The notes: a model not told the origin generated them from the sequence alone. A stretch of DNA of 64,000 bases from Lutibacter citreus (GCF_003260195.1 NZ_QEIH01000003.1:496001-560000); one strand, 5' to 3'. Positions 1-8,656 are shown, numbered from the stretch's first letter. Numbers and translations: made by a program.

Positions 1-221
1 TCGTCCATAGTAATATGTTAATTTTTTATTTGTTAAATATTTCTGTAAAAATAGGGATTAGAAAATAAATCAACTCTTCTTTAATAAAAATGTTACTACA
101 ATAAAATACTTAAATTTTTAAATGACATAAACAATTACAACGTATTTAATTACAGTTTTTTACACGTTTTAAAATAACATATTTACTCTTGTTGAAAATA
201 AAAAAATAGTTACTTTATTTT

Positions 222-866
222 TTAGAACAATCCAAATTGCCCGTTATCTTTTTCGGTGCTTTTTGCAATTAATTTACACGTATATGGGTATGCAAAATCC
301 TTGTAATCTGTACCGTTTAGCCAGTTTAATTCGTCTTCTTCTTTTAATATTACGGGCATACGTTTTTTTGTATTGTGTATGGTACTCATTAATTCATTTG
401 CCTGTGTAGTTACTATTGAATATGTATTTGTAGTATTGCCTTTAAAATCTACCCATTGGGAATAAATTCCAGCAAAAGCAAACAATTTTTCATTTGGAAG
501 TGTAATTAAATACTTCTCTTTTTTATATCCAGATTTGTTTTTCCATTGCCATTCGTAAAAACCATCAGCAATAATTAAACAACGGTTTTTAACCACATTT
601 TTAAAAGAAGCTTTTTCTGATAATGTTTCAATTCTGGCATTTAATGTGTACTGTTTAATTTCTTCACTTTTAGACCATTGAGGTATTAATCCCCAATTAA
701 AAAATTTTATTTCAGAAGGGTTTTCTTTTGTAATAACAGGTGTTTTGGGATAATTAAATGCCTTACAAAACTCAATAGGTTCATAATCATTTAACGCATC
801 AATTTCTGTATTGAATCGCTCTGCAATTTCTTCTCTTTTTTTAATTAAACGAGTTTGGTAACACAT
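222..866 (-). CDS. SRAP-domain protein (YedK/HMCES-type abasic-site crosslinker)
   Basis: 214 aa, full length for the SOS response-associated peptidase family. These proteins form a stable thiazolidine crosslink between Cys2 and abasic sites in single-stranded DNA and so shield them. The protein begins Met-Cys, so Cys2 becomes the N-terminal nucleophile after Met removal. Other family residues are visible: NARIET at 76-81, the active-site Glu in DGFYEW (Glu105) and the His of IHNTKKRMP (His164). It lies 10 bp downstream of the small XRE gene on the same strand and is probably co-transcribed with it, back to back with the DnaE-DinB pair. The context fits damage-inducible expression. Family assignment is secure; regulation is inferred. 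Confidence 0.93.
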   Translation of the reverse strand: MCYQTRLIKKREEIAERFNTEIDALNDYEPIEFCKAFNYPKTPVITKENPSEIKFFNWGLIPQWSKSEEIKQYTLNARIETLSEKASFKNVVKNRCLIIADGFYEWQWKNKSGYKKEKYLITLPNEKLFAFAGIYSQWVDFKGNTTNTYSIVTTQANELMSTIHNTKKRMPVILKEEDELNWLNGTDYKDFAYPYTCKLIAKSTEKDNGQFGLF

Positions 867-876
867 AAGCTATAAT

Positions 877-1095
877 CTATTGCTCTAATTTATCTAAATT
901 TTCTTTAACTAAGGTATCTATACTCAATTTTGAATATTCAGATAGTTTAATTATAAATTCTAAGGTTGGTATTGCTTTATTACACTCGTATGCACAAATA
1001 CGACCTCTGGTAACGCTTAAATCATCTGCAAAGAGCTCTTGAGAAACACCTCTTTGCTTTCTAATATACCGTATGTTTTTTGTTAAAATTTTCAT
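877..1095 (-). CDS. small XRE-family HTH regulator
   Basis: 72 aa, essentially a single Cro/CI-type helix-turn-helix (about residues 8-62, with QRGVSQELFADDLSVTRGRI as the HTH core). There is no S24 peptidase or other C-terminal sensor domain, so RecA-stimulated self-cleavage of the LexA kind is not expected. It is the first gene of a minus-strand pair with the SRAP gene and diverges from the dnaE-like gene 85 bp away. The intergenic DNA carries repeated TTGCTAA/TTAGCAA half-sites that are the natural candidates for its operators. It probably represses both directions; what relieves the repression cannot be seen here. Confidence 0.85.
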   Translation of the reverse strand: MKILTKNIRYIRKQRGVSQELFADDLSVTRGRICAYECNKAIPTLEFIIKLSEYSKLSIDTLVKENLDKLEQ

Positions 1096-1096
1096 A

Positions 1097-1146
1097 TTGC
1101 TAAATATATTAGCAACACTCGCTAAATATATTGGCTAATTTAGCAA
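1097..1146. promoter_or_regulatory. inverted-repeat operator array between XRE and dnaE-like genes
   Basis: Positions 1097-1115 form a perfect inverted repeat, TTGCTAA-N5-TTAGCAA. A second imperfect copy (GCTAA-N5-TTGGC) lies at 1121-1135, and a compressed third (GGCTAA-T-TTAGCAA) at 1133-1146. The two TTAGCAA half-sites start 31 bp apart, about three helical turns. The array fills the space between the XRE start (1095) and the polymerase start (1180) and covers promoter-like TATATTGG and TAATTTAG strings. It is most simply the binding site of the adjacent XRE protein controlling both directions. The repeats are seen directly; the binding partner is inferred. Confidence 0.7.
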
Positions 1147-1179
1147 AAAATAAATTCAAACAATAATTTTTAAGAATTG

Positions 1180-4149
1180 ATGTATCTTAATACGCACACA
1201 TATTACAGTTTACGGTATGGAACTATAGCTCCTAAAGAACTTATTTCAAGTTTATTAGATCAAAATGTAACGTCGGTTTGTTTAACTGATATTAATAGTA
1301 CATCATCTAATTTAGAGTTTGTTCGTTTAGCTTCAAAAAACGCAATAAAACCAATACTTGGTGTCGATTTTAGAAATAAAGCTGCTCAAAAGTTTATAAT
1401 TCTTGCAGCAAATAATAAAGGGTACCACAGTATCAATAATTACCTTTCTGAATTTTTGCACACAAAAGATTTTAAAATTCCAAATAAAGCAAAAAAACTA
1501 GCAAACACCTTTGTCATCTACCCTTTTAAAAATAATATTACAGAATTAAATGAAAATGAATATATAGGTATTAAACCTTCTGATTTAAATCAATTACGAC
1601 TTTCTAAATGGAGACATCAACAAGAAAAATTAGTGATTTTAAAAACGGTTTCATTTCAAAATAAAAAAGGATTTAATACACATCGGCTTTTAAGAGCTAT
1701 TGATAATAATACCTTATTAAGTAAACTTCCTAAATCTGAAGAAGGTTCTGAAAATGATGTATTTATACCTGAAAATGTATTAAAAAGTATTTATAAAGAA
1801 TATCCTATAATTATTAATAACACACTAAAATTAATGAATGCTTGTAGTATTTCATTTAATTTTTCGGGTACAAAACCTAAAAATCAAGAAACATATACTG
1901 GCAATAAGGAGTTAGATTTTAAACTGTTGAAAAAATTGGCTTATAAAGGCTTAAATTATAGGTATAAACGAATTGGAAAACGGGTATTTGAACGTTTAGA
2001 AAAAGAACTTAAAATTATTAAAGAAAAACAATTTGTTTCCTACTTTTTAATCAATTGGAAAATTTTAAAATATGCACGTAGCAAAGAGTATTACTATGTT
2101 GGTAGAGGAAGCGGTGCAAACAGTATTATAGCTTATTTACTACGAATTACTGATGTTGACCCTATTGAATTGGATTTATATTTTGAGCGTTTTATAAATC
2201 TTTATAGAACCAATCCTCCAGATTTTGATATTGATTTTTCGTGGCGAAATAGAGATGATATTATGAACTTTATTTTTAAACATTTTAAACATACTTCTTT
2301 AATTGCCGTTTACAACACCTTTAAATACAAGGCTTCTATACGTGAAATGGGCAAAGTATTTGGTTTACCCAAAGAAGAAATTGATAAACTAACTACGGGG
2401 AATTTTAATGTTCAAAAAATTGATAACATGTCTCGGTTGGTGTTGGTATACAGTAAATTAATTAAAGGATTCCCTAATTATTTAGGTTTACACGCAGGTG
2501 GAATTCTTATTTCAGAAAAACCAATTAATTATTACACAGCAACGTTTTTACCTCCAAAAGGTTTTTCAACAGCAATGTTTGATATGGTGGCTGCAGAAGA
2601 TGTTGGATTGTACAAATTTGATATTTTAAGTCAGCGAGGATTGGGTAAAATTCGTGAAACAGTAGATATTGTAAAATACAATCATCCTAAGCTCCCTCCT
2701 ATTGATATACACGATATTAAGCGCTTTAAAGAAGATGAAAAGATTAAACATATTTTACGAAATGCAAAAGCAATTGGCTGTTTTTATGTGGAGTCTCCTG
2801 CAATGCGTATGCTGTTAAAAAAATTACAAGTAGACAATTATTTAGGCTTGGTTGCGGCAAGTTCTGTAATTCGCCCAGGTGTTGCAAAATCTGGGATGAT
2901 GCGTGAATATATACACCGCTATAGAGATCCAAAACGAAGAAAAGATGCACATCCTATTTTATTAGATATTATGCCCGAAACCTACGGAGTAATGGTGTAC
3001 CAAGAAGATGTTATAAAAGTGGCCCACTATTTTGGTGGTTTAACTTTGGGCGAAGCAGATATGCTGCGAAGAGGAATGAGCGGTAAATTTAGATCTAGAG
3101 ATGAGTTTTCAAAAGTGAAAAATAAGTTTTTTGAAAATTGTAAAAATAAAGGTCATTCTTTAGAACTTACTTCTGAAATATGGCGACAAATAGAGAGTTT
3201 TGCAGGCTATGCTTTTGCCAAAGGTCATTCTGCTTCTTACGCCGTAGAAAGTTATCAAAGTTTGTTTTTAAAAGCCTATTTTCCTTTAGAATATATGGTT
3301 GCAACACTTAATAATGGCGGTGGATTTTACCGTCCAGAATACTATATTCACGAAGCAATTATGAATGGAGCAATTATAAGCGGTCCTCATATAAATAAAT
3401 CATATACAAGGAATTACATTGAACAAAATACTATTTATTTAGGGTTTATGATGTTACATTCTTTTGAAGCGTCTAATTCAAAAAAAATAATTGAAGAAAG
3501 GATTGCAAACGGGTATTTTAAAGATTTAGATGATTTTATTGATAGAGTGCCTATTTCATTAGAACAAATTTCAATTTTAATTAAAATAAATGCTTTTCAA
3601 TTTACGGGGCGAAACAAACGAGAATTATTATGGGAAGCATATATGAAAGTAAATAAAGTGAACTTAACAGAAAATGTTGTAACACTTTTTAAATCTGAAA
3701 AAATAACCTATAAAACTCCAGAATTGGAAAGTACCAAATTAGAAGATGCTTTTGATGAATTACAATACATTGGCTTTCCTCTTTGTAGTCCATTTAAGCT
3801 GTTAACCAAGCCTTTACAACAAAATGTATTTGCAAATGATTTACTAAGCTATATTCATAAAAACGTTACTATTTACGGCTATTATGTAACTGCAAAACAC
3901 ACTATAACTTCAAAAGGCGATTTAATGTATTTTGGAACTTTTGTAGATGTAAAAGGAGACCATATAGATACTGTTCATTTTCCACAAGTAGCAAATAAAT
4001 ACCGTTTTAAAGGAAATGGTATTTATAAAATAGAAGGCAAAGTAGTTGCTGAATTTGATTGTGTTAGTATTGAAGTAACTTATTTTGAAAAATTAGCCAT
4101 TATTCAAGATCCGAGATATACCGATGAACCAACAGAAAAAGCACTATAA
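1180..4149 (+). CDS. DnaE-type DNA polymerase III alpha subunit (second, translesion-associated copy)
   Basis: 989 aa from the ATG at 1180; a TTG one codon upstream is less likely. It has an N-terminal PHP domain (about 1-200), the C-family polymerase palm with the catalytic PDFDIDF motif (about 346-353), fingers and helix-hairpin-helix regions, and a C-terminal OB-fold region. It is shorter than replicative DnaE (about 1160 aa or more) and matches the size of DnaE2-like alpha subunits. The PHP motif reads YLNTHTYYS where metal-binding homologues have LHxH, so one His is Asn. Its TAA overlaps the ATG of dinB by one base. The pairing with DinB suggests a mutasome for lesion bypass, analogous to ImuB-DnaE2. 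Confidence 0.9.
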   Translation: MYLNTHTYYSLRYGTIAPKELISSLLDQNVTSVCLTDINSTSSNLEFVRLASKNAIKPILGVDFRNKAAQKFIILAANNKGYHSINNYLSEFLHTKDFKIPNKAKKLANTFVIYPFKNNITELNENEYIGIKPSDLNQLRLSKWRHQQEKLVILKTVSFQNKKGFNTHRLLRAIDNNTLLSKLPKSEEGSENDVFIPENVLKSIYKEYPIIINNTLKLMNACSISFNFSGTKPKNQETYTGNKELDFKLLKKLAYKGLNYRYKRIGKRVFERLEKELKIIKEKQFVSYFLINWKILKYARSKEYYYVGRGSGANSIIAYLLRITDVDPIELDLYFERFINLYRTNPPDFDIDFSWRNRDDIMNFIFKHFKHTSLIAVYNTFKYKASIREMGKVFGLPKEEIDKLTTGNFNVQKIDNMSRLVLVYSKLIKGFPNYLGLHAGGILISEKPINYYTATFLPPKGFSTAMFDMVAAEDVGLYKFDILSQRGLGKIRETVDIVKYNHPKLPPIDIHDIKRFKEDEKIKHILRNAKAIGCFYVESPAMRMLLKKLQVDNYLGLVAASSVIRPGVAKSGMMREYIHRYRDPKRRKDAHPILLDIMPETYGVMVYQEDVIKVAHYFGGLTLGEADMLRRGMSGKFRSRDEFSKVKNKFFENCKNKGHSLELTSEIWRQIESFAGYAFAKGHSASYAVESYQSLFLKAYFPLEYMVATLNNGGGFYRPEYYIHEAIMNGAIISGPHINKSYTRNYIEQNTIYLGFMMLHSFEASNSKKIIEERIANGYFKDLDDFIDRVPISLEQISILIKINAFQFTGRNKRELLWEAYMKVNKVNLTENVVTLFKSEKITYKTPELESTKLEDAFDELQYIGFPLCSPFKLLTKPLQQNVFANDLLSYIHKNVTIYGYYVTAKHTITSKGDLMYFGTFVDVKGDHIDTVHFPQVANKYRFKGNGIYKIEGKVVAEFDCVSIEVTYFEKLAIIQDPRYTDEPTEKAL

Positions 4150-5360
4150 TGGAACGATCAATTGTACATATGGATTTAGATACGTTCTTTGTTTCTTGTG
4201 AACGTTTAATAGATAGCAGATTAAATAATAAGCCCGTACTTATTGGCGGAACATCAGACAGAGGTGTTGTTGCTAGTTGTAGTTATGAGGCTCGTAAATA
4301 CGGCGTTCATTCAGCAATGCCTATGCGTATGGCAAGACAACTTTGCCCCGAAGCAATTGTTTTAAGAGGTAATTCGGGGATTTATACTAAATATTCTAAA
4401 CTGGTAACTGATGTTGTAAAAGACAGTGTTCCGCTGTATGAAAAATCTTCAATAGATGAATTTTATATAGATTTAACAGGAATGGATAAATTTTTTGGAT
4501 GCCATCAATTAGCTACAGAATTGCGCCAACGAATTATGAAAGAAACAGGATTGCCAATTTCCTTTGGATTATCGGCTAATAAAACCGTTTCAAAAATAGC
4601 TACAGGCGAAGCAAAACCTAATAATGAGCTAAAAATTAATACAGGAACTGAAAAACCATTTTTAGCGCCGCTTTCGGTTCGTAAAATCCCTATGGTTGGA
4701 GAAAAAACCTATAATTCATTGTGCGATTTAGGGATTAAACGAATTAAAACCGTTCAGGAAATGCCCATTGAAATGATGAGTAGAGTTTTTGGTAAAAATG
4801 GTGCTGCTATTTGGAAAAAAGCAAATGGTATAGATAACAGTCCTGTAATTAGATACCACGAACGTAAATCAATTTCAACAGAACGCACTTTTGAAAAAGA
4901 CACTACCGATGTAACTAAACTAGACAGCATAATAGTTGCTATGGCAGAAAATTTAATTTATCAATTAAGAAGAGGAAACAAAGTAACAGCCTGTGTTACA
5001 TTTAAAATTAGGTATTCAGATTTTCAAACATATACCAAACAAAAACGTATTCCGTATAGCGCTTCAGATCATACCATAATCCCCATTATTAAAGACCTCT
5101 TTAAATCTTTATACCAACGTAGATTATTGGTAAGGTTAGTAGGTATTAGGTTTAGTCATTTGGTGAATGGCGGACACCAAATTAATATATTTGAAGATAA
5201 TGATAAGATTATTAATCTGTACCAAGCTATGGATAAAATGCGTGAGCGTTATGGAGATAGAGCTGTAATTCGCGCTTCAGGGATTGATGCTAAAAGTATT
5301 TCTCGTTGGAATCCTTTTAATGGAGAGCCTCCTCCTCTATTAGCAAACAGAAGGAAATAA
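4149..5360 (+). CDS. dinB: Y-family DNA polymerase IV (DinB)
   Basis: 403 aa Y-family translesion polymerase. Catalytic carboxylates are present: Asp9 in MDLDTFF and Asp103-Glu104 in the SIDE motif (101-104). Phe14 sits at the steric-gate position that excludes ribonucleotides. Near the C-terminus HQINIFED contains a QxxIF string resembling the beta-clamp-binding motif. Because the catalytic residues are intact this is an active polymerase rather than an ImuB-type scaffold. The ATG overlaps the stop of the dnaE-like gene (TAATG), implying translational coupling. No ImuA/RecA-like gene accompanies the pair. Confidence 0.93.
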   Translation: MERSIVHMDLDTFFVSCERLIDSRLNNKPVLIGGTSDRGVVASCSYEARKYGVHSAMPMRMARQLCPEAIVLRGNSGIYTKYSKLVTDVVKDSVPLYEKSSIDEFYIDLTGMDKFFGCHQLATELRQRIMKETGLPISFGLSANKTVSKIATGEAKPNNELKINTGTEKPFLAPLSVRKIPMVGEKTYNSLCDLGIKRIKTVQEMPIEMMSRVFGKNGAAIWKKANGIDNSPVIRYHERKSISTERTFEKDTTDVTKLDSIIVAMAENLIYQLRRGNKVTACVTFKIRYSDFQTYTKQKRIPYSASDHTIIPIIKDLFKSLYQRRLLVRLVGIRFSHLVNGGHQINIFEDNDKIINLYQAMDKMRERYGDRAVIRASGIDAKSISRWNPFNGEPPPLLANRRK

Positions 5361-5447
5361 AATATTTTTTTTTAATCATATGGCTGAATTGGTTTGTAAA
5401 GGTATTTACACCAGAATTTTCTATTTATATCTTATTTCAATAAAAAA

Positions 5448-5475
5448 AGCGGTTATGAATTTAATTATAATCGCT
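5448..5475 (-). terminator. hairpin terminator of the nitroreductase/pseudogene transcript
   Basis: AGCGGTTAT (5448-5456) pairs with ATAATCGCT (5467-5475) with one mismatch, and on the minus strand the stem is followed by a run of seven Ts. It is a plausible Rho-independent terminator for transcription leaving the nitroreductase gene and the hydrolase remnant. Confidence 0.45.
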
Positions 5476-5572
5476 TAATGTAATGCCCAGCATTTATTTC
5501 TGGTATTTCTATATTAAAACAAAATATTTATGCTTTGGCAGCGTACTTAATTTTTGTATTAGTTATTATAGT

Positions 5573-5748
5573 TTATTTAGTTTTTGAGATGAATTTTTTA
5601 ATATCGTTTGCTACTTCCTCTGGGACTTCTAATTGGGGTGAATGTGATGCATTTTCAATAGAACCTTTGGTAAAAAGAAATATATAATTACTACCGCAAC
5701 CAATAAGACTTTAATAATTTCGCCAATAGTTTAAAAAAACTTTTTCAT
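5573..5748 (-). pseudogene. collapsed alpha/beta-hydrolase remnant
   Basis: Translation of the minus strand shows two disjoint pieces of one gene. From an ATG at 5748 the sequence reads like a membrane-anchored N-terminus: MKKFF, an in-frame TAA, then TIGEIIKVLLVAVVIIYFF. Shifted by one frame, the DNA up to the TGA-free end at 5573 encodes a typical alpha/beta-hydrolase C-terminus with the catalytic-His region GSIENASHSPQLEVPEEV and a final helix ANDIKKFISKTK. About 200 residues of core are missing between them. The gene therefore appears to have lost its centre by deletion and gained a nonsense codon. The rest of the gap (5361-5572) holds only a hairpin. Inference from reading frames; no alignment was run. 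Confidence 0.55.
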
Positions 5749-5771
5749 AATTTCTATAGTTTTAAGATTGA

Positions 5772-6425
5772 TTATAATTGTGTGATAATTGTTTTTTCTA
5801 AAAATCTTGATTTTGGTAGTTTTACATTAAAATCACTCTCTTTTCTGTACCCTAAAGACACTACCGTTAAAGCTTTGAAGCCTTTTTCGCGTAAACCAAA
5901 CTCTTCATCCAGAGCTTTTAAATCTAAAGCTTCCATTATGCAAGCATCAATACCTAAGCTAGCTGCACCTAATAAAAGGGCGCCCATATTTAAGTACACT
6001 TGTTTTTCTAGCCAGTGTGGTAAATCTTTAAGATCGAAGCGGTGAATATTTGTAAATAACAAACGACCACCATGCATTTGGTCTCTAAATTCTTTCTCCG
6101 TAAAACGACCATCTTTATCCTCTTGCTCTAATATGCTTTTCATATATGTCTCGTCCACATCTGTACGTACAGCGAAAACAATTACGTGTGATGCATCTAA
6201 AACTTTAGGGGTATTTAATTTAAAAAATCCTTGCGTACCTTTAGCAATTCGCTCTTTACCTTCTGTTGTATCTGCAATTAAAAAATGCCAAGGTTGTAAG
6301 TTTGCACTGGACGGACATAAACGTAATATGGATTTTATCTGCTCAAAATCTGAATCTGAGATTTTTTTAGTAGCATCAAATTCTTTTACTGAATAACGAT
6401 TATTTAATATTTTGGTTAAGTTCAT
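5772..6425 (-). CDS. oxygen-insensitive NAD(P)H nitroreductase, NfsB-type
   Basis: 217 aa, the same length as E. coli NfsB and similar along its whole length. Recognisable landmarks are the N-terminal RYSVKEFDATKKISDSD segment, the FMN-contacting PSSANLQPWHF motif, LDASHVIVF, QEDKDGRF and the C-terminal FNVKLPKSRF. The family uses FMN and NAD(P)H to reduce nitroaromatics, quinones and dihydropteridines as a soluble dimer. It stands alone on the minus strand upstream of the hydrolase remnant. CAAAAATA at 6462-6469 (TATTTTTG on the coding strand) may be the promoter -7 element. Substrate in this organism is unknown. Confidence 0.92.
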   Translation of the reverse strand: MNLTKILNNRYSVKEFDATKKISDSDFEQIKSILRLCPSSANLQPWHFLIADTTEGKERIAKGTQGFFKLNTPKVLDASHVIVFAVRTDVDETYMKSILEQEDKDGRFTEKEFRDQMHGGRLLFTNIHRFDLKDLPHWLEKQVYLNMGALLLGAASLGIDACIMEALDLKALDEEFGLREKGFKALTVVSLGYRKESDFNVKLPKSRFLEKTIITQL

Positions 6426-6714
6426 TTTAATAATTATTTTATATAGTTTTAATTATACTATCAAAAATATAGTGACAAAAGTATGTGTAGTATAATTACT
6501 GTGCAATAACGGTTAAAAAGGATAGTATTAAAAATAAATATTCATCCATTTGATTTTATGCTGTATAAGTGTGTGAAATTTTAACTATAAAAATAAAGTT
6601 ATTAGCTAATTTAAGTTGTTTTAATGCGCAAGTTCAATAATTTATAATACTTCAATTAAACTATTTACTAATTAAGAAAAATATTTTTCCGTATAATTGT
6701 ATAAAATACCTAAA

Positions 6715-7842
6715 ATGATTAAGATTGCTAAAATTATAAGTACTGTTCTTTTTTTATTAATAATAACATCTTGCACTGATAAAAAAGAAGCTAAAATAAT
6801 TGAAGGATATACCATTCATGGAAATGTTCCTAATGCAGTTTCTAAAACAGCGTATTTATTTAATAACAACAATATACTTATTGATTCTGCTTCAATTAAA
6901 AATAATTACTTTGAAATTTCAGGAAATTCAGAAACTATTCAATTTGCATCTATACAATTAAAACAAGATGAATTGACCATTCCATTTGTATTAGAAAACG
7001 TGGATTACCAATTATACGCCTCTTCAAAAAAGCAGCTTATTTTTGGTGGAAAATCTCAGCAATCATACAATTCTTATATTGAAGGCTTAGATCAGGTAAA
7101 TCAGTCTAAATTACTACTAATTAACGAGTACGGAAAATTAAAAGATTCTAAAGGAAATGATTTAAACAAGAGTTTAGATTCAATTAATAAAAGTATTTTA
7201 ACGTATAAAATGAACTCCTTGAATACTATTAACTTCAATCCAATTAAAACTATAATAATTCAAGACTTACTAAAAAACAATCAGTTAAGTATTGAAAATA
7301 CTCAAAAAATTGAAGAATTAACTGCTACTTTAAGTAACCCGGAATTAAGCACTTCTGTTCAACTGAAATTGAGTGAACTAAAAGCTATAAAATTAAAAAA
7401 TGAACAAAAATTAGCAAAAGCTGTGGTAAAAAGACAATTGGCTCCTATGTTTTCTGGAGAGTCTTTAAATGGTTCAGATTTAAATTTAGCTTCAATATTA
7501 AAAGGTAAGAAAGCTGTATTATTAGATTTTTGGGCTTCTTGGTGTGGTCCTTGTAGACAAGTTACACCTCAAATACGTTCATTGTATATGAAATACAAGA
7601 ATAAAGGTTTTGATATAATTACTATTTCAGAAGATAAAAATAGAAATTCCTGGAAAAGTGGTCTTGCTGAAGATCAAATTCTTGATTGGAACCATATTTA
7701 TGACGATAATTTTAGAATTGCATATATGTATAATGTATCATCCATTCCTCATATGGTTTTAATTGATGGAAATGGTGGAATTATTGACCGAAAAATATCT
7801 TTTTCTAGGTTAAATAAAGAGTTAAAAAGTATTTGTAGATAA
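6715..7842 (+). CDS. TlpA-like thioredoxin lipoprotein with DUF4369 domain
   Basis: 375 aa from the ATG at 6715; an upstream TTG at 6697 would place six residues before the signal peptide and is rejected. The N-terminus is a lipoprotein signal (hydrophobic core ending LLIITSC), so the mature protein should be lipid-anchored facing the periplasm. Residues about 30-130 match the DUF4369 domain, followed by a helical linker. The C-terminal thioredoxin fold carries WCGPC (Cys277, Cys280). Such proteins reduce disulfides in cell-envelope proteins or assist cytochrome maturation. No partner genes adjoin it, so its substrate cannot be named. Confidence 0.9.
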   Translation: MIKIAKIISTVLFLLIITSCTDKKEAKIIEGYTIHGNVPNAVSKTAYLFNNNNILIDSASIKNNYFEISGNSETIQFASIQLKQDELTIPFVLENVDYQLYASSKKQLIFGGKSQQSYNSYIEGLDQVNQSKLLLINEYGKLKDSKGNDLNKSLDSINKSILTYKMNSLNTINFNPIKTIIIQDLLKNNQLSIENTQKIEELTATLSNPELSTSVQLKLSELKAIKLKNEQKLAKAVVKRQLAPMFSGESLNGSDLNLASILKGKKAVLLDFWASWCGPCRQVTPQIRSLYMKYKNKGFDIITISEDKNRNSWKSGLAEDQILDWNHIYDDNFRIAYMYNVSSIPHMVLIDGNGGIIDRKISFSRLNKELKSICR

Positions 7843-7931
7843 TAATTAAAAAAAAGAATAGTACCGGTTGTAAAATAAACTTTTCAGATCGTTAATTCAA
7901 TTTACATTGTAAATAGCTTACCCATAGTAGT

Positions 7932-8438
7932 TTAATCACTTTTTAGTATTTCATTCATTACCACATTCGGATTTTTCCATCCTAATTGTTTAAAAGGAAT
8001 TAAATTTAGTTTATTAGTTAATTCTCTAATTACGGCAGAATTAAAAATTTCATAATCATATTTTAAATAATCAACATTTGAAATATGATAATTTATTATT
8101 CCTGTTATCTTTCTATCATTATCTGTATGATGAAAACTTAGTTTACCTATATTTTTAACTATAAATTCTAAATCAACATCTATTTTTTCAAAAATTAATT
8201 GTTGGTAAAAATTCTCAAGAAAAAGTTGATCTATTTTACCTAATTCACTTATTGAAAATTTGGGAATTATAACAGAATAGAAACTTTTTGAGTTTACAAA
8301 AATTAAGCATTTTTTTCGGGCAATATAAAATAAAGAAGCATTCCATTTGCCGAAAATATTTTCTACATCAAGAGAATTTTCCACAATTCTCTTTTTTATT
8401 ATTTTCTCAAGTTTTTTAGATGTATAAACCTTTGTCAT
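7932..8438 (-). CDS. DUF6933-like protein of unknown function
   Basis: 168 aa soluble protein without signal peptide or membrane segments. The pattern KWNASLFYIARKKCLIFVN followed by a SELGKIDQLFLENFYQQL helix resembles the DUF6933 family, in which an N-terminal 'TKKL' segment, a 'HANLxxINRKKxxxFVN' strand pair and a helical middle are typical. It begins MTKVYTSKKLEKII, consistent with that family. It is the last gene of a minus-strand series beginning at the lipocalin-like gene at 10.6 kb, 38 bp after the 59-aa Cys-rich gene. Function is unknown; the family match is from memory of the motif. Confidence 0.65.
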   Translation of the reverse strand: MTKVYTSKKLEKIIKKRIVENSLDVENIFGKWNASLFYIARKKCLIFVNSKSFYSVIIPKFSISELGKIDQLFLENFYQQLIFEKIDVDLEFIVKNIGKLSFHHTDNDRKITGIINYHISNVDYLKYDYEIFNSAVIRELTNKLNLIPFKQLGWKNPNVVMNEILKSD

Positions 8439-8476
8439 AAGCTTAATTATAATTAATTAGATGAGATGATTTAATT

Positions 8477-8656
8477 CTACTGAACTAAATTTACAGAAAA
8501 GTTTACAAGTTCTCCATTTTTAAAACAAACATTAAACTCTAAAGGATTACAACAAACCTCACAATCTTCAACATATGTTTGATTTGTAATTGATGTATCT
8601 AGTAGAATAGATACCTCTTCCCAGCAATACGAACATTGAAAAAAGTATTCTTCCAT
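8477..8656 (-). CDS. CPXCG-motif cysteine-rich small protein
   Basis: 59 aa, read directly from the gap between its neighbours. It starts MEEYFFQCSYCWEEVSILLD and ends FSVNLVQ with TAG. Cys8/Cys11 and Cys32/Cys35 (CSYC and CEVC, the latter extended to CEVCC) make a zinc-ribbon-like set, and the QCxYCWE and YVEDCEVCC segments are the hallmark of the small CPXCG family found in Bacteroidota and Proteobacteria. Function is unknown; metal binding is likely. It is 5 bp from the TSUP transporter gene and belongs to the same operon. Confidence 0.9.
   Translation of the reverse strand: MEEYFFQCSYCWEEVSILLDTSITNQTYVEDCEVCCNPLEFNVCFKNGELVNFSVNLVQ

Noticed and set aside
1-221. CAT at 6-8 could be the start of a minus-strand gene running off the left edge; the rest is gene-free
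   Set aside because: Only eight bases are available, so nothing can be supported; no promoter box or repeat is convincing in the remaining sequence.
2744-2950. Open frame on the minus strand inside the dnaE-like gene
   Set aside because: A shadow of the coding frame on the other strand; no family resemblance. The same holds for the other antisense frames inside large genes.
6426-6714. AT-rich gap upstream of the TlpA-like gene examined for a small gene or riboswitch
   Set aside because: No frame with recognisable sequence and no stable hairpin beyond AT-rich noise.
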